A DNA stretch of 64,000 nucleotides from NCBI GenBank assembly GCA_022768285.1, contig JALEMJ010000004.1, forward strand, positions 96,109 to 160,108, written 5' to 3'. Shown here in pieces: positions 1 through 9,672 of the stretch; positions within the stretch are counted from its first letter, which is position 1; every line of letters starts with the position of its first letter. Origin of the DNA: Aerococcus sp. (GTDB lineage: Bacteria > Bacillota > Bacilli > Lactobacillales > Aerococcaceae). The notes beneath the pieces were generated by a model that saw only the letters and a list, made by a program, of their open reading frames with translations, had not been told where the DNA came from and did not search any database. The translations under genes and the position numbers were made by a program.

Positions 1-2715
1 CACGGCGAAACGGAGGACTCACCGCGACGCTATCGGGCGTTAATGCAGCCGGAGTCAACTACGATTTTGGATTATCTCGGCGCTGATAATATTCTGGTGA
101 TCGATGACTATCCGCGTCTCCTCGAAGCAGAGAAAACGATGGATGAGAGTGTGGCCGCTTACCGCTTTTCATTAATTGAACAGGGTCAGCTTCCATTGCC
201 CGAGCAGCCGTATGTCCCCTTAGCAAAATTATTGAAAAAGGATTACGGGCGTCGGCTCTATTTTGCGAAGTGGCAGCGCGGATACAACCATCTCTCGTTC
301 GATCAAGTCATTCAGCTTCAAACCCGCAATATCACGCCATTCTATGATCAGAGTGAAGCATTGAAAGTAGAATTGACAGCTTGGCAGCGTGTTGGACGTG
401 AGATAATGATTGTTTTATCCGATGATACGCAACGTCAGCGTACAAAGCAGATGCTTGACGATGTCGACCTTGAAGCAGTTGAAACGACGCTTGACGAATT
501 TATTCCAGGCAAAATCAATCTCGTTATCGGTGAACTGGCGAACGGTGTGGAATTTGTCGACCAGAATCTGGTCATGATCGCGGAGAAAGAGATTTTTCAT
601 CATGCCAAACCGCGTCGACGCCGGCAGTCGCTCAATATCTCCAATGCCGAACGGATGATGAGTTATCAGGAGCTGAAACCTGGTGATTACGTTGTTCATG
701 TGAACCACGGGATTGGGAAGTATCTCGGTGTCGAAACACTCACGGTCAACGGCGTTCATAAGGATTATATGACGATTGTCTTTGCGGACGATGCCTCGAT
801 CCATGTACCGACTGACCAGCTCGATCTGGTCATGAAATATGTGTCAGCGGATGGTAAGGCGCCTTCGCTGAACCGAATGGGCGGGACAAGCTGGGCGAAA
901 ACCAAGCAGCGTGTGCAACATCAAATTGAAGATATTGCAGATGATCTCATTGATCTGTATGCAGAGCGCGAATCGCAGAACGGCTATGCATACAGCGCCG
1001 ATACACCGGAACAGCTCGAATTTGAACAGGCCTTTCCGTATGCGGAAACGCCGGACCAACTCCAGAGTATTGCGGAGATCAAACGCGATATGGAGTCCAA
1101 AAAACCGATGGATCGCTTACTTGTCGGTGATGTTGGCTTCGGCAAGACCGAGGTAGCCATGCGTGCGGCGTTCAAAGCGATGATGGATGGCAAACAGGTT
1201 GCTTTTCTAGTGCCGACAACAATTTTGGCCGAGCAGCACTACGAAACATTCCAGAAGCGTTTCTACGATTATCCGTTTGAAATTGCATTACTGAACCGAT
1301 TCCGAACTTCAGCTGAACAAAAGCAGACCATTCAAGGGTTGAAAGATGGCAGTGTCCAACTCGTGATCGGCACCCATCGCTTACTATCGGAGGATATTCA
1401 ATTCCTCGATCTCGGACTTGTAGTTGTCGACGAAGAGCAGCGCTTCGGTGTGCAGGCTAAAGAACGACTGAAAACATTGAAACAGACGGTCGATGTCCTC
1501 ACACTGACAGCCACCCCGATTCCTCGTACACTCAATATGTCGATGACGGGTATCCGCGATCTGAGTGTGATCGAAACACCACCTGCTAATCGTTATCCCG
1601 TGCAGACCTATGTGATCGAGCAGAATGAAGGGGCGGTTCGCGATGCCATCCAGCGGGAAATGGCGCGCGGTGGCCAAGTATTCTACCTTTTTAACAATGT
1701 GGCGCGCATTGAGGAAAAAGCACATCTGATTGAAACACTGGTACCGGACAGTCGGGTAGCCATTGCGCATGGGCAGATGACGGCCGTTCAACTGGAAAAT
1801 GTGATGCGTGCGTTTCTAGAAGGCGAATACGATGTCTTAGTCACGACGACGATTATCGAGACGGGCGTCGATATGCCAAACGTCAATACACTCATTGTCG
1901 AGGATGCGAACCGCATGGGACTCTCAACCCTCTATCAGCTGCGCGGACGTGTCGGACGCAGCAGTCGCGTGGCTTACGCCTACTTCATGTTCCGTGCGGA
2001 CAAAGCGATGAACGAGAGTGGCGAGAAACGACTCACGGCATTGCGTGACTTCACTGCACTCGGTAGTGGGTTCAAGATTGCCATGCGCGACCTTTCGATT
2101 CGTGGTGCAGGCAACTTACTCGGGGCGGAACAGCACGGCTTCGTGAATTCAGTTGGCTACGATCTGTATATGCAGATGTTGCGTGAGGCTGTCGCAAAGA
2201 AACAGGGACATCACACGGAAAAACCGAAAGATCCAACCGAAATCAATTTGAATATCGATGCCTATCTCCCCTCAGAATACATTCCTGATGAAAATCAAAA
2301 AATTGAGTTCTACAATCGCATCATTAAATTACAGACGGATGATGAACGCTGGGCACTCGACGATGAAATGCTCGATCGTTTCGGAGAACCGCCACAACCG
2401 GTGCAATGGCTACTCGCCGTCGGATTGATGCGCAATGTGGCGACGCAGTGTCAGATTAAGTCGATTGTTAAGGTTCGCCAGCAGATCGAACTTAAAACGT
2501 GGCCGACCGATCAACCGGAGAAAGTGACGAGTGGCGTATTTGAAGCTATCGGTGATTTACCGTTTAAATTGCAGATGCACTCAGAGGACAAATGTCTCGT
2601 GATTTCGCTCGGAACAGGCAAATTAACCACAGATCGCTGGCTTGATGCCTTATTACAGTTTTTAATGCAGTTGGAAAACATTTTGAATGTGCATGAAGAA
2701 GGAGAGAAAGAATGA
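1..2715 (+). CDS. mfd: Transcription-repair coupling factor Mfd, 5'-truncated by window edge
   Basis: The frame is open from the first base (…[14 protein letters not shown]…), so this is the C-terminal ~904 residues of a protein that is normally ~1150-1180 long; the ATG at 43 is internal. Mfd displaces RNA polymerase stalled at DNA lesions and recruits UvrA. Visible in order: the rest of the UvrB-like N-terminal module, a CarD/RID-type polymerase-interacting domain (around nt 660-850, '[20 protein letters not shown]'), a RecG-like helicase core with Walker [10 protein letters not shown] (nt 1126-1152) and DEEQ box (nt 1429-1440), helicase motif VI region '[17 protein letters not shown]', and the C-terminal TRCF domain. 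The stop overlaps the rqcP start by 4 nt (ATGA), so the two are probably translationally coupled. Confidence 0.97.
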   Translation, partial: HGETEDSPRRYRALMQPESTTILDYLGADNILVIDDYPRLLEAEKTMDESVAAYRFSLIEQGQLPLPEQPYVPLAKLLKKDYGRRLYFAKWQRGYNHLSFDQVIQLQTRNITPFYDQSEALKVELTAWQRVGREIMIVLSDDTQRQRTKQMLDDVDLEAVETTLDEFIPGKINLVIGELANGVEFVDQNLVMIAEKEIFHHAKPRRRRQSLNISNAERMMSYQELKPGDYVVHVNHGIGKYLGVETLTVNGVHKDYMTIVFADDASIHVPTDQLDLVMKYVSADGKAPSLNRMGGTSWAKTKQRVQHQIEDIADDLIDLYAERESQNGYAYSADTPEQLEFEQAFPYAETPDQLQSIAEIKRDMESKKPMDRLLVGDVGFGKTEVAMRAAFKAMMDGKQVAFLVPTTILAEQHYETFQKRFYDYPFEIALLNRFRTSAEQKQTIQGLKDGSVQLVIGTHRLLSEDIQFLDLGLVVVDEEQRFGVQAKERLKTLKQTVDVLTLTATPIPRTLNMSMTGIRDLSVIETPPANRYPVQTYVIEQNEGAVRDAIQREMARGGQVFYLFNNVARIEEKAHLIETLVPDSRVAIAHGQMTAVQLENVMRAFLEGEYDVLVTTTIIETGVDMPNVNTLIVEDANRMGLSTLYQLRGRVGRSSRVAYAYFMFRADKAMNESGEKRLTALRDFTALGSGFKIAMRDLSIRGAGNLLGAEQHGFVNSVGYDLYMQMLREAVAKKQGHHTEKPKDPTEINLNIDAYLPSEYIPDENQKIEFYNRIIKLQTDDERWALDDEMLDRFGEPPQPVQWLLAVGLMRNVATQCQIKSIVKVRQQIELKTWPTDQPEKVTSGVFEAIGDLPFKLQMHSEDKCLVISLGTGKLTTDRWLDALLQFLMQLENILNVHEEGEKE

Positions 2716-2999
2716 GATTAGACAAATTTTTGAAAGTCTCGCGTATTATTAAACGGCGCCAAGTTGCTAAGGAAGTAGCTGATCAAGGACGCATTAAGAT
2801 CAATGATCGTGTCGCCAAATCGAGTACATCTGTTGCAGTCGGTGATACTTTAGAAATTCGCTTCGGGCGTTCACTGGCTACATTTGAGGTCCTCGCTTTG
2901 AGTGAATCAACGAAGAAGGAGGATGCGGAGAAAATGTTCCGTATGATCGATGAACAACCGCTGGATTCCCAAAACACTGAACCAGAATTTTACGATTAA
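2712..2999 (+). CDS. rqcP: S4-domain RNA-binding protein RqcP (YabO/Hsp15 family)
   Basis: A 95-residue protein consisting of one S4 RNA-binding fold (residues 1-50, '[20 protein letters not shown]', with the G-R-I-K/V-N turn) and a short acidic tail. In Bacillus the homologue binds 50S-peptidyl-tRNA complexes and helps RqcH add alanine tails to stalled nascent chains (ribosome quality control). It overlaps mfd by 4 nt. In many Bacillota divIC follows immediately; here a dehydrogenase gene lies between them. Confidence 0.93.
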   Translation: MRLDKFLKVSRIIKRRQVAKEVADQGRIKINDRVAKSSTSVAVGDTLEIRFGRSLATFEVLALSESTKKEDAEKMFRMIDEQPLDSQNTEPEFYD

Positions 3000-3184
3000 T
3001 GTGAGAAGGGAACGTCTATCTTCGGGCACTCCTTTTTATCAGGATCATTAAAACCGTTGTACTAATGGTTGACTTATGATAGAGTCAAAATGTCAAAAGA
3101 TTAATAAAATTGTAGGATAATCAGTAATCGTATATACAGCGTATGAGCTACTGATGCTTTGTAATTGCAGAAAGGTGGCAGACA

Positions 3185-4093
3185 ATGAGTCGCACAGTAG
3201 GTATATTTGGACAGGGAAATGTCGGGGCTGCCGTTGCCCACCAGTTAGTTGTTTCCGGTATGATCGACCATTTAGTTTTATTTGATACTAATGAGGGTAA
3301 GGCGGAAGCAGACGCGATCGATTATCGCGATGCTATGATGAACTTGCCGCATCACACAAAGATCAGTTATAACGACAATCGCTTGCTCGATGACTGCGAT
3401 ATTTTGATTTCAACGGTCGGCAGTATCGGTATGGTACAGAATAATGACCGTTTCGGCGAACTCGGCTTCAACACTAAGGCTGTCGAGGGCATCAGCCAGA
3501 ATATCAAGAATTCGCAATTCGATGGCGTCATGATTGTGATCTCGAACCCAAATGATGTGATTGCCAGTCTCTATCAACAAGAAACCGGCTTACCGAAAGA
3601 ACGTGTCATCGGTACGGGAACATTGTTGGATTCTGCGCGATTACATCGTGCGCTCGGTGAAGCCTTCGATGTCGATCCGCGCTCGGTAGAAGGCTATGTG
3701 CTCGGTGAACACGGCAATTCTCAATTTTCAGCATGGTCGACCGTACGCATTAATGGCCAGGCAGCGACCGATCTGTTAGCTAACCACACGATCGACGCTG
3801 ATGAAATCGGTGATAGCGTGCGCGATGGTGGCTTTGTAGTCCTCAACGGTAAGGGCTATACGAATTACGGTGTGGCGGCTGCTGCAGTGCGCTTAGCATT
3901 GACCGTATTCAATGATGCACACACTTTATTACCGGTATCCCACTACTTGCCTGAATACGATTCCTACCTCTCTTACCCAGCGATTGTCGGTAAAGATGGG
4001 ATCGTCGCGGATGCGAAACTTAAACTCACCGACGAGGAAAAGGCACAATTGAAACAATCTGCCGCATTCATTCAAGAGAAACTGCACAGCTAG
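3185..4093 (+). CDS. L-2-hydroxyisocaproate dehydrogenase-like (lactate/malate dehydrogenase family)
   Basis: 302 residues, NAD-dependent oxidoreductase of the LDH/MDH superfamily. N-terminal Rossmann motif GQGNVGAAVAHQL (from residue 10), a D at the end of strand 2 for NAD specificity, 'VISNPNDVI', and the catalytic loop 'LGEHGNSQFSAWSTV' carrying the proton-relay His. The insertion 'GMVQNNDRFGELGFN' in the active-site loop and overall similarity to my memory of Weissella (Lactobacillus) confusus L-HicDH favour a branched 2-hydroxyacid dehydrogenase (2-oxoisocaproate to 2-hydroxyisocaproate) over true L-lactate dehydrogenase; the substrate is inferred. SD AGAAAGGTGG precedes the ATG. It has its own terminator and sits as an insertion between rqcP and divIC. 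Confidence 0.85.
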   Translation: MSRTVGIFGQGNVGAAVAHQLVVSGMIDHLVLFDTNEGKAEADAIDYRDAMMNLPHHTKISYNDNRLLDDCDILISTVGSIGMVQNNDRFGELGFNTKAVEGISQNIKNSQFDGVMIVISNPNDVIASLYQQETGLPKERVIGTGTLLDSARLHRALGEAFDVDPRSVEGYVLGEHGNSQFSAWSTVRINGQAATDLLANHTIDADEIGDSVRDGGFVVLNGKGYTNYGVAAAAVRLALTVFNDAHTLLPVSHYLPEYDSYLSYPAIVGKDGIVADAKLKLTDEEKAQLKQSAAFIQEKLHS

Positions 4094-4124
4094 ATGCGGG
4101 AGTGTTGATACTTTTTTTGAACAG

Positions 4125-4156
4125 TACCATTCATCATGCGATGAGTGGTATTTTTT
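4125..4156 (+). terminator. Intrinsic terminator after the hydroxyacid dehydrogenase
   Basis: 11-bp stem (4125-4135 with 4140-4150, one G·U), ATGC loop, then six T. It separates the dehydrogenase gene from divIC. Confidence 0.88.
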
Positions 4157-4194
4157 AGATTGTGGGAGTAACGGTTTCCTTGATATTGCATTTG

Positions 4195-4223
4195 TTGGTG
4201 CTTTCTCTTAGAATTGAAATAAT
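4195..4223 (+). promoter_or_regulatory. Candidate promoter for divIC-yabR
   Basis: TTGGTG (4195-4200), 17-nt spacer, AATAAT (4218-4223). The matches are 4/6 and 5/6, and a terminator lies just upstream, so a promoter is expected here. Confidence 0.45.
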
Positions 4224-4250
4224 AAGATCTAGAGGGAGCACGAGCGACAC

Positions 4251-4679
4251 GTGAAGCAGACAGAGCAGCAGCCATCCCCTACCGTACACTACTATGAACC
4301 GGGGATTAAACATTATCAGGAAGGCCGACACAAGAATCAATCGTCACAGCAGCGGATGTATGACTGGCTCATGCGTTTACTTGCGTTTGTAATGATTGGT
4401 TTTTCGATGCTTTTCCTCTTACTATCCGTCAAAACGCACTTTAATACGGCTGCTGTGGTAACTGAGAGACAGCAAGTCGAACAGTCGGTGGAGAGCGAAG
4501 AAAAAGGACTCAAATCATTAAAAAATGAAGCGACGTTGCTCAAGGATGATGACTATGTCATGAAGCTTGCGCGCAGCCGGTACTACATGAGTAAAGATGA
4601 CGAAGTCATTTTTAGTACACCTGAAGACAACGCATCTGATCAGGCAAAACAACTCAATCCACAACAAAATCAGCAATAA
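4251..4679 (+). CDS. divIC: Septum formation initiator DivIC (FtsB-like)
   Basis: 142 residues, bitopic division protein that forms the divisome complex with FtsL and DivIB/FtsQ. There is a cytoplasmic N-terminus of ~42 residues, one membrane segment (about residues 43-63, 'LAFVMIGFSMLFLLLSV'), a coiled coil rich in E/K/Q (residues 70-105), and the family C-terminus 'YVMKLARSRYYMSKDDEVIF'. It uses a GTG start; the GAGGGAG ribosome site is ~12 nt away, slightly long. It is followed by yabR as in Bacillus. Confidence 0.9.
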   Translation: MKQTEQQPSPTVHYYEPGIKHYQEGRHKNQSSQQRMYDWLMRLLAFVMIGFSMLFLLLSVKTHFNTAAVVTERQQVEQSVESEEKGLKSLKNEATLLKDDDYVMKLARSRYYMSKDDEVIFSTPEDNASDQAKQLNPQQNQQ

Positions 4680-4718
4680 TAGTCGTGTGATCCAATCAAA
4701 GAGGAGGAAAAGTGATCG

Positions 4719-5150
4719 ATGGCAGTGCAAGTCGGTGACAAATTAACAGGTAAGGTAACAGGTATTACAAAATTTGGCGCTTTTGTCGATATTAATGAGA
4801 ATGAAAATGGACTAGTCCACATCTCAGAGATTGCCAATGAATACGTGAAGGATATTAATGATTTCGTTAAGGTTGGCGATGAAGTGGATGTTGTCATCAC
4901 TAAGATTGCAGCAGATGGTAAAATCGCGCTGTCGATGAAACAGGCACAACCGAAGCCAAAACATGAGAATCGAGGCCCTAAACGTACGGATCACTCGCAC
5001 CATCACGCCAAAAAGAAAGCGCACGGTTCAACGGATGATTTTGATAATATGATGTCGAGCTTTTTGAAGGACAGTGAAGACCGGTTGAGCTCATTGAAGA
5101 AGAATACCGAGTCTAAACGCGGTGGTCGTGGCGGCCGGCGCGGGCATTAA
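4719..5150 (+). CDS. yabR: S1-domain RNA-binding protein YabR-like
   Basis: 143 residues. Residues 1-70 are one S1 (OB-fold) RNA-binding domain: 'VGDKLTGKVTGITKFGAFVDI', 'GLVHISEIA', 'VKVGDEVDVVITKIAADGKI'. The rest is a low-complexity basic/histidine linker and a glycine-arginine tail (SKRGGRGGRRGH) that probably adds non-specific RNA affinity. The precise role is not established in this family; paralogues bind the ribosome or mRNA. SD AGAGGAGGAAAAG. A terminator follows. Confidence 0.9.
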   Translation: MAVQVGDKLTGKVTGITKFGAFVDINENENGLVHISEIANEYVKDINDFVKVGDEVDVVITKIAADGKIALSMKQAQPKPKHENRGPKRTDHSHHHAKKKAHGSTDDFDNMMSSFLKDSEDRLSSLKKNTESKRGGRGGRRGH

Positions 5151-5175
5151 GCGGACATATTCTGAAAATATATAG

Positions 5176-5197
5176 GGAGCTGTTGAGCTCCTTTTTT
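5176..5197 (+). terminator. Intrinsic terminator after yabR
   Basis: GGAGCT / AGCTCC stem (5176-5181, 5186-5191), GTTG loop, six T. Confidence 0.85.
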
Positions 5198-5234
5198 CAT
5201 TAGCTTCGGATAGCTTGAAATGGAAGGATGTAGT

Positions 5235-6584
5235 ATGGGTACATTACCTGACAGCGCAAAACTCACTGAGCGTTTGCACCAACGATTGCTTGACTATGGG
5301 GTGGACATGAACGGCGGCATACTCCTGGCAGTATCGGGCGGTGTCGATTCGATGTGCTTATTGGCACTCTTTACGGCGCTGCGCGATGCCGGGAAATTGA
5401 CGTTCGATGTGATGCATATTAATCACCAATTGCGCGAAGATGCCGCGCGAGACCAGCAATTAGTCATCGATTACTGCGAAGCGCATGATATTGACTTGGC
5501 GGTGCGGATCTGGCGCCACGGTTCTATTACTTCGGGAATAGAAGCGCAGGCTCGTGATTTTCGATATGCGAATTTTGCGGAATACCTCCATTCCCACCAT
5601 TATCGCTATTTGATGACGGCACATCATCTCGAGGATGTGAGTGAAACCTTGTTTATGCGCCTGATTCAAGGGCATGGTGTTCAGTCAGTGCAGAGCATTC
5701 GGCCACTGACAAGACTTTATAATTACCCGGCAGCGACGGTCGTGCGTCCGCTGATCGATATTACCAAAGCCGATCTGTACGCATTAGCGAAGAAATGGGC
5801 GATTCCCTACCGTGAAGATTCGAGTAATTCCGATTCTACGTTTACGCGCAATCGCATTCGCAATCATTGGCTCAAAGCACTGGAAACGGAAGATCCCAAG
5901 GTGGTAACACATCTGTTTGATTTTGCTCGGGAATTGCAGGCAACGGTGACGCTCGCCGATCAGCAGCTCGAGGCTCTAGCTACGGATGCATTTACGATGA
6001 TAGACCACAAGCACTGGCTGATCGATCGCCGCGCATTGCCCGACTTAACCGCGGATGTCTGGGAGCAGCTATTGATGCATTGTCTCTATCAGATTGATAG
6101 TGAAGCTTTTCAATCGTTTGGTCGCAATGGGCGCCGTGCGTTAGCTGATTTTATACTGAGCGATACACCACAAGGAGAGTGGTCGTTGCCAGGGGATTAT
6201 GTGTTGCGTAAAGAATACCAAGCGCTCATTATCAGCCGCTTAATGAGTGATAGCGACAGACCATCTACCCCTTCACCCAGTGTATCGAAAACAACGACAG
6301 GGACAGATGCGTTCCCAATCCCAGCAGAGTACACTGCTGAGCCGTTGCGCATCCGTCAGCGCCAAGCGGGAGACCGGGTGCGTTTAGCGGATGATCATCA
6401 TCAAAAGGTGACACGTTTCTTAGTTAATCATAAGATTCCACAGCCTGTTCGCGATCGCCTATGGGTGGTGGTTGTGGGGACGTCAGAAGTCCTCGGATTG
6501 GTCGATCCGAACGATCTCACGGTTCTCTACGCATATCAGTCAGCGAATAGCCACGCATCAGTGTATTGGCACCTCGATAATTAA
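5235..6584 (+). CDS. tilS: tRNA(Ile)-lysidine synthase TilS
   Basis: 449 residues. It ligates lysine to C34 of tRNA-Ile(CAU), converting its specificity to AUA codons. N-terminal PP-loop ATPase with SGGVDS (residues 34-39), 'HINHQLREDAARDQ' and 'TAHHLEDVSET', then the helical linker and a C-terminal TilS substrate-binding domain ('RIRQRQAGDRVRL', 'FLVNHKIPQPVRDRLWVVV'). I use ATG 5235 because GGAAGGA lies 6 nt upstream; an in-frame ATG at 5220 has no ribosome site. A short low-complexity Ser/Pro/Thr patch lies near residues 335-355. The next gene is hpt, the usual partner. Confidence 0.94.
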   Translation: MGTLPDSAKLTERLHQRLLDYGVDMNGGILLAVSGGVDSMCLLALFTALRDAGKLTFDVMHINHQLREDAARDQQLVIDYCEAHDIDLAVRIWRHGSITSGIEAQARDFRYANFAEYLHSHHYRYLMTAHHLEDVSETLFMRLIQGHGVQSVQSIRPLTRLYNYPAATVVRPLIDITKADLYALAKKWAIPYREDSSNSDSTFTRNRIRNHWLKALETEDPKVVTHLFDFARELQATVTLADQQLEALATDAFTMIDHKHWLIDRRALPDLTADVWEQLLMHCLYQIDSEAFQSFGRNGRRALADFILSDTPQGEWSLPGDYVLRKEYQALIISRLMSDSDRPSTPSPSVSKTTTGTDAFPIPAEYTAEPLRIRQRQAGDRVRLADDHHQKVTRFLVNHKIPQPVRDRLWVVVVGTSEVLGLVDPNDLTVLYAYQSANSHASVYWHLDN

Positions 6585-6594
6585 GCGAAAAAAG

Positions 6595-6622
6595 ATGACA
6601 TTTAGGTATAATTTGATAAAAT
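6595..6622 (+). promoter_or_regulatory. Candidate promoter for hpt
   Basis: ATGACA (6595-6600), 16-nt spacer, TAAAAT (6617-6622), each 5/6 to consensus. A perfect TATAAT at 6607-6612 overlaps the spacer but has no -35 partner. Confidence 0.5.
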
Positions 6623-6660
6623 GAGAACGTATTTTCTACGAAGAAAGTGGAGGAGCAAAA

Positions 6661-7206
6661 ATGAGAACCCCTGAAAATCCGGATATTGAACGTATATTGA
6701 TTGATGAGGACGAAATCCATGAAGCTGTCGCTAAATTGGGTAAAGAATTAACGACATATTATAAAGATAAAAATCCATTGGTTGTCGGGATATTGAAAGG
6801 TTCCGTGCACTTCATGAGTGACCTCGTGCGCGAAATGCACTGCCCACTGGAAATGGAATTTATGTCAGTATCCAGTTACGGGGGTAGCATGGAATCATCG
6901 GGACACGTGAAAATCTTAAAAGATCTCGACGTCTCCGTTAAAGATCGCCACGTCCTATTCGTGGAAGATATTATCGACACAGGTCAAACGATCGATCGCC
7001 TGCGCGAATTATTTGAATACCGCGAAGCAGCATCGGTGCACGTTACCGCACTGTTGAACAAAAAGGAACATCGCCAAACAGGCTATACACCGGATTGGGT
7101 CGGTATCGAAATTCCAGATGAATTCGTTGTCGGCTATGGGATGGATTACGATCAGAAATACCGCGGTTTGCCTTATATCGGCGTATTGAAACCGGAAGCT
7201 GTTTAG
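6661..7206 (+). CDS. hpt: Hypoxanthine(-guanine) phosphoribosyltransferase
   Basis: 181 residues, cytosolic purine-salvage enzyme forming IMP/GMP from the base and PRPP. The PRPP-binding loop 'VLFVEDIIDTGQT' is at residues 98-110, the PPi loop 'VGILKGSVHFMSDL' near residue 40, and the catalytic flexible-loop region 'MSVSSYGGSMESSG' near residue 75. SD GTGGAGGAGC. It sits between tilS and ftsH, the conserved Bacillota order. Confidence 0.96.
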   Translation: MRTPENPDIERILIDEDEIHEAVAKLGKELTTYYKDKNPLVVGILKGSVHFMSDLVREMHCPLEMEFMSVSSYGGSMESSGHVKILKDLDVSVKDRHVLFVEDIIDTGQTIDRLRELFEYREAASVHVTALLNKKEHRQTGYTPDWVGIEIPDEFVVGYGMDYDQKYRGLPYIGVLKPEAV

Positions 7207-7252
7207 GTGTTTGCCACCTTAATAGAATAATCACGTTTATCGGTAATGAATG

Positions 7253-7261
7253 TGTTATAAT
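7253..7261 (+). promoter_or_regulatory. Extended -10 promoter for ftsH
   Basis: TGT followed by a perfect TATAAT (7256-7261); no good -35 is visible. It lies 68 nt before the ftsH start. No CIRCE or CtsR-type operator is seen. Confidence 0.55.
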
Positions 7262-7328
7262 TACCGCTACGAGTGTTTTTTCGAATGAACGTTTCAATGA
7301 AATGATTGTATAGAAATGGAGCAGTTGA

Positions 7329-9536
7329 ATGCAGAGAGGAAATCAGCCGAAACGACCGAATAGTTTCCTTAAGAGCGGCCTCTTATGGGTGTTAGTGTTC
7401 TTTGCTTTACTCGCTATCGTCAACATGTTCACGGGCACAAATTCAGGATCGCAGCGTGAGCTAACGCAATCTGAATTTGTCCAACAGTTGCGCGATGGTA
7501 AAGTCAAAGAATTCGAAATGCAACCTAAAGCTGGGACTTTTGAGGTTACAGGAACGTATAAAGCAACAGATAATAAGGAACAGGATAATCAGGAAGGCGT
7601 TACGATTTTCGATAATCGGACCTCCGATCGCCCGGATGGCTTCATTGTTGATGTATTGCCGAATGATGGCACCATTAATCAGATTACCGAAGCTGCTGAT
7701 GCGACAGGTACACACGTTAAAGCCCTCGAAGAAAGTCAAGCAGGCGTGTGGGTCAGCTTGTTATTTAGTGCCCTGCCAATCCTATTATTCATCTTCTTGA
7801 TGTATGCGATGACTAGTCAGATGCAGGGACGCGGACCAGGCAACCCAATGCAAGTGGGCAAATCTAAGGCTAAAGATCGCGCCAAAGAATCGAAAGTACG
7901 CTTTTCCGATGTTGCGGGCGCCGATGAAGAGAAACAGGAATTAGTCGAAGTTGTTGACTTCTTGAAGAATCCTGGGAAATACCATGAACTCGGTGCGCGC
8001 GTACCGAAGGGGATTCTGCTCGAAGGCCCTCCGGGAACTGGTAAAACATTGCTTGCTAAGGCAGTGGCCGGAGAAGCCGGTGTGCCATTCTATTCAATGA
8101 GCGGGTCTGAATTCGTGGAAATGTTCGTCGGTGTCGGCGCGAGTCGTGTTCGTGACTTGTTCGATACAGCAAAGAAAAATGCGCCAGCCATTATCTTTAT
8201 CGATGAAATCGATGCGGTCGGCCGTAAACGTGGTAATTCCATGGGCGGTGGCCACGATGAACGTGAACAAACATTGAACCAGTTGCTCGTTGAATTAGAT
8301 GGTTTCGAAGAAAAAGATAACGTCATCGTGATTGCAGCGACGAACCGTTCTGATGTGTTGGATGATGCTTTGCTGCGCCCAGGACGTTTCGACCGTCAGA
8401 TCTTGATCGGGCGTCCGGATGTCAAAGGGCGTGAGGCAATCTTGAAAGTTCACGCACGCAACAAAAACTTAGCTGACGATGTTGACTTAAAAATTGTCGC
8501 ACAACAGACGCCAGGATTTACCGGTGCGGAACTTGAAAACGTGCTGAATGAAGCTGCGTTGGTAGCGGCGCGTTTAGACAAGAAGACGATTAGCATGATC
8601 GATGTCGATGAAGCACAGGATCGTGTCATCGCTGGTCCGGCTAAACCGAGTCGCCAAGTTAACCAAAAAGAACGTCGTATTACCGCGTTCCACGAAGCTG
8701 GTCACTCCATCTGTGGGTTGGTCTTGAGTGAAGCACGTGTCGTTCATAAAGTAACGATAGTGCCACGTGGGAAAGCCGGCGGATATAATATTATGTTGCC
8801 GCGCGAAGATCAGAATATGTACTCAGCAAAAGAATTAGATGAACAGATCATCGGTTTACTCGGTGGGCGTGCCGCTGAAATGGTATTCTTCAACTCCGCA
8901 ACAACAGGGGCATCTAACGACTTTGAACAGGCAACGGCTATTGCTCGCCAGATGATTACTGAATATGGAATGAGTGAAGAACTCGGTCCTATCAGTTATG
9001 AAGGTAGCCACGGGATGCGCGGCGCTAATCCGTACGCAGACAAATCTTACTCAGCGGAAACAGCTGCGAAGATTGATGAAGTGCTACGCAATAAGATGAA
9101 CAAATTATTGGATCGTGCGATGGAAATTGTGAGAGATCACAAAGAGCAGGTAACCGTTATTGCGGAGGCATTGCTCGAACGCGAAACCTTGAACGAAAAA
9201 GAAATTCGTAGCTTATATACGACGGGTGAATTACCGGAAGATGACGAAACTGCTGAAATGTCGGAAGGTAATCCATCTTCTTATGAAGAAGCGAAAAAGA
9301 AAATGCAACGCCAGGCGCGTGAACGTCAGGAAAAGGCACAGACGGATGACGATGACACCTCATCGCGGTCATTTGATGAGGAAAACTCGCATTCAGAAGC
9401 TAATGAGGAGTCAGCAGAATCATCAACGTCGCAGCGCCCGACGCATGAGCAGCGGGTTAAATCACACAGCGATCGTCCGCTGAATGATGATATTGATCAG
9501 ACGCAAGATATTGATGAACATGATGATCGCGATTAA
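7329..9536 (+). CDS. ftsH: ATP-dependent zinc metalloprotease FtsH
   Basis: 735 residues, membrane-anchored hexameric AAA+ protease degrading unassembled membrane proteins and regulators. There are two membrane segments (residues ~15-35 and ~139-160) flanking an extracytoplasmic domain. The AAA module has Walker A GPPGTGKT (233-240), Walker [12 protein letters not shown], and the SRH '[19 protein letters not shown]'; the metalloprotease motif is HEAGH (455-459). The tail after ~residue 640 is unusually long, acidic and Ser/Asp/Glu-rich and looks disordered. SD AATGGAG. A terminator follows. Confidence 0.97.
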   Translation: MQRGNQPKRPNSFLKSGLLWVLVFFALLAIVNMFTGTNSGSQRELTQSEFVQQLRDGKVKEFEMQPKAGTFEVTGTYKATDNKEQDNQEGVTIFDNRTSDRPDGFIVDVLPNDGTINQITEAADATGTHVKALEESQAGVWVSLLFSALPILLFIFLMYAMTSQMQGRGPGNPMQVGKSKAKDRAKESKVRFSDVAGADEEKQELVEVVDFLKNPGKYHELGARVPKGILLEGPPGTGKTLLAKAVAGEAGVPFYSMSGSEFVEMFVGVGASRVRDLFDTAKKNAPAIIFIDEIDAVGRKRGNSMGGGHDEREQTLNQLLVELDGFEEKDNVIVIAATNRSDVLDDALLRPGRFDRQILIGRPDVKGREAILKVHARNKNLADDVDLKIVAQQTPGFTGAELENVLNEAALVAARLDKKTISMIDVDEAQDRVIAGPAKPSRQVNQKERRITAFHEAGHSICGLVLSEARVVHKVTIVPRGKAGGYNIMLPREDQNMYSAKELDEQIIGLLGGRAAEMVFFNSATTGASNDFEQATAIARQMITEYGMSEELGPISYEGSHGMRGANPYADKSYSAETAAKIDEVLRNKMNKLLDRAMEIVRDHKEQVTVIAEALLERETLNEKEIRSLYTTGELPEDDETAEMSEGNPSSYEEAKKKMQRQARERQEKAQTDDDDTSSRSFDEENSHSEANEESAESSTSQRPTHEQRVKSHSDRPLNDDIDQTQDIDEHDDRD

Positions 9537-9551
9537 GGCGAGTCAGAGAAG

Positions 9552-9579
9552 AGGGATCGGTAAGCCGATCTCTTTTTTT
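9552..9579 (+). terminator. Intrinsic terminator after ftsH
   Basis: Nine-bp stem AGGGATCGG / CCGATCTCT with one G·U, TAAG loop, T run. Confidence 0.85.
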
Positions 9580-9608
9580 ATAGCGTAAGGATTCGCGGTA
9601 AATCACGC

Positions 9609-9637
9609 TTGCCATTTGAAACAGATTTTTAGATAAT
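9609..9637 (+). promoter_or_regulatory. Promoter for hslO-dusB-lysS
   Basis: TTGCCA (9609-9614), 17-nt spacer, GATAAT (9632-9637); both hexamers are 5/6. It lies directly behind the ftsH terminator. Confidence 0.7.
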
Positions 9638-9672
9638 GGAAAGGTATATGCAAAGGAAACGAGGGAAGTTGA

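Noticed and set aside
3000..3045. Terminator after rqcP
   Set aside because: AAGGGA…TCCTTTTT pairs only with wobbles over a long loop; too weak.
3061..3125. TTGACT…AGTCAA dyad and GATAAT upstream of the dehydrogenase as a promoter/operator
   Set aside because: TTGACT (3069) has no -10 at the right distance and GATAAT (3116) has no fitting -35; suggestive, but not enough to call.
6607..6612. Perfect TATAAT upstream of hpt as the main -10
   Set aside because: There is no -35-like hexamer 16-18 nt upstream and no TG extension; the adjacent ATGACA-N16-TAAAAT pair is better.
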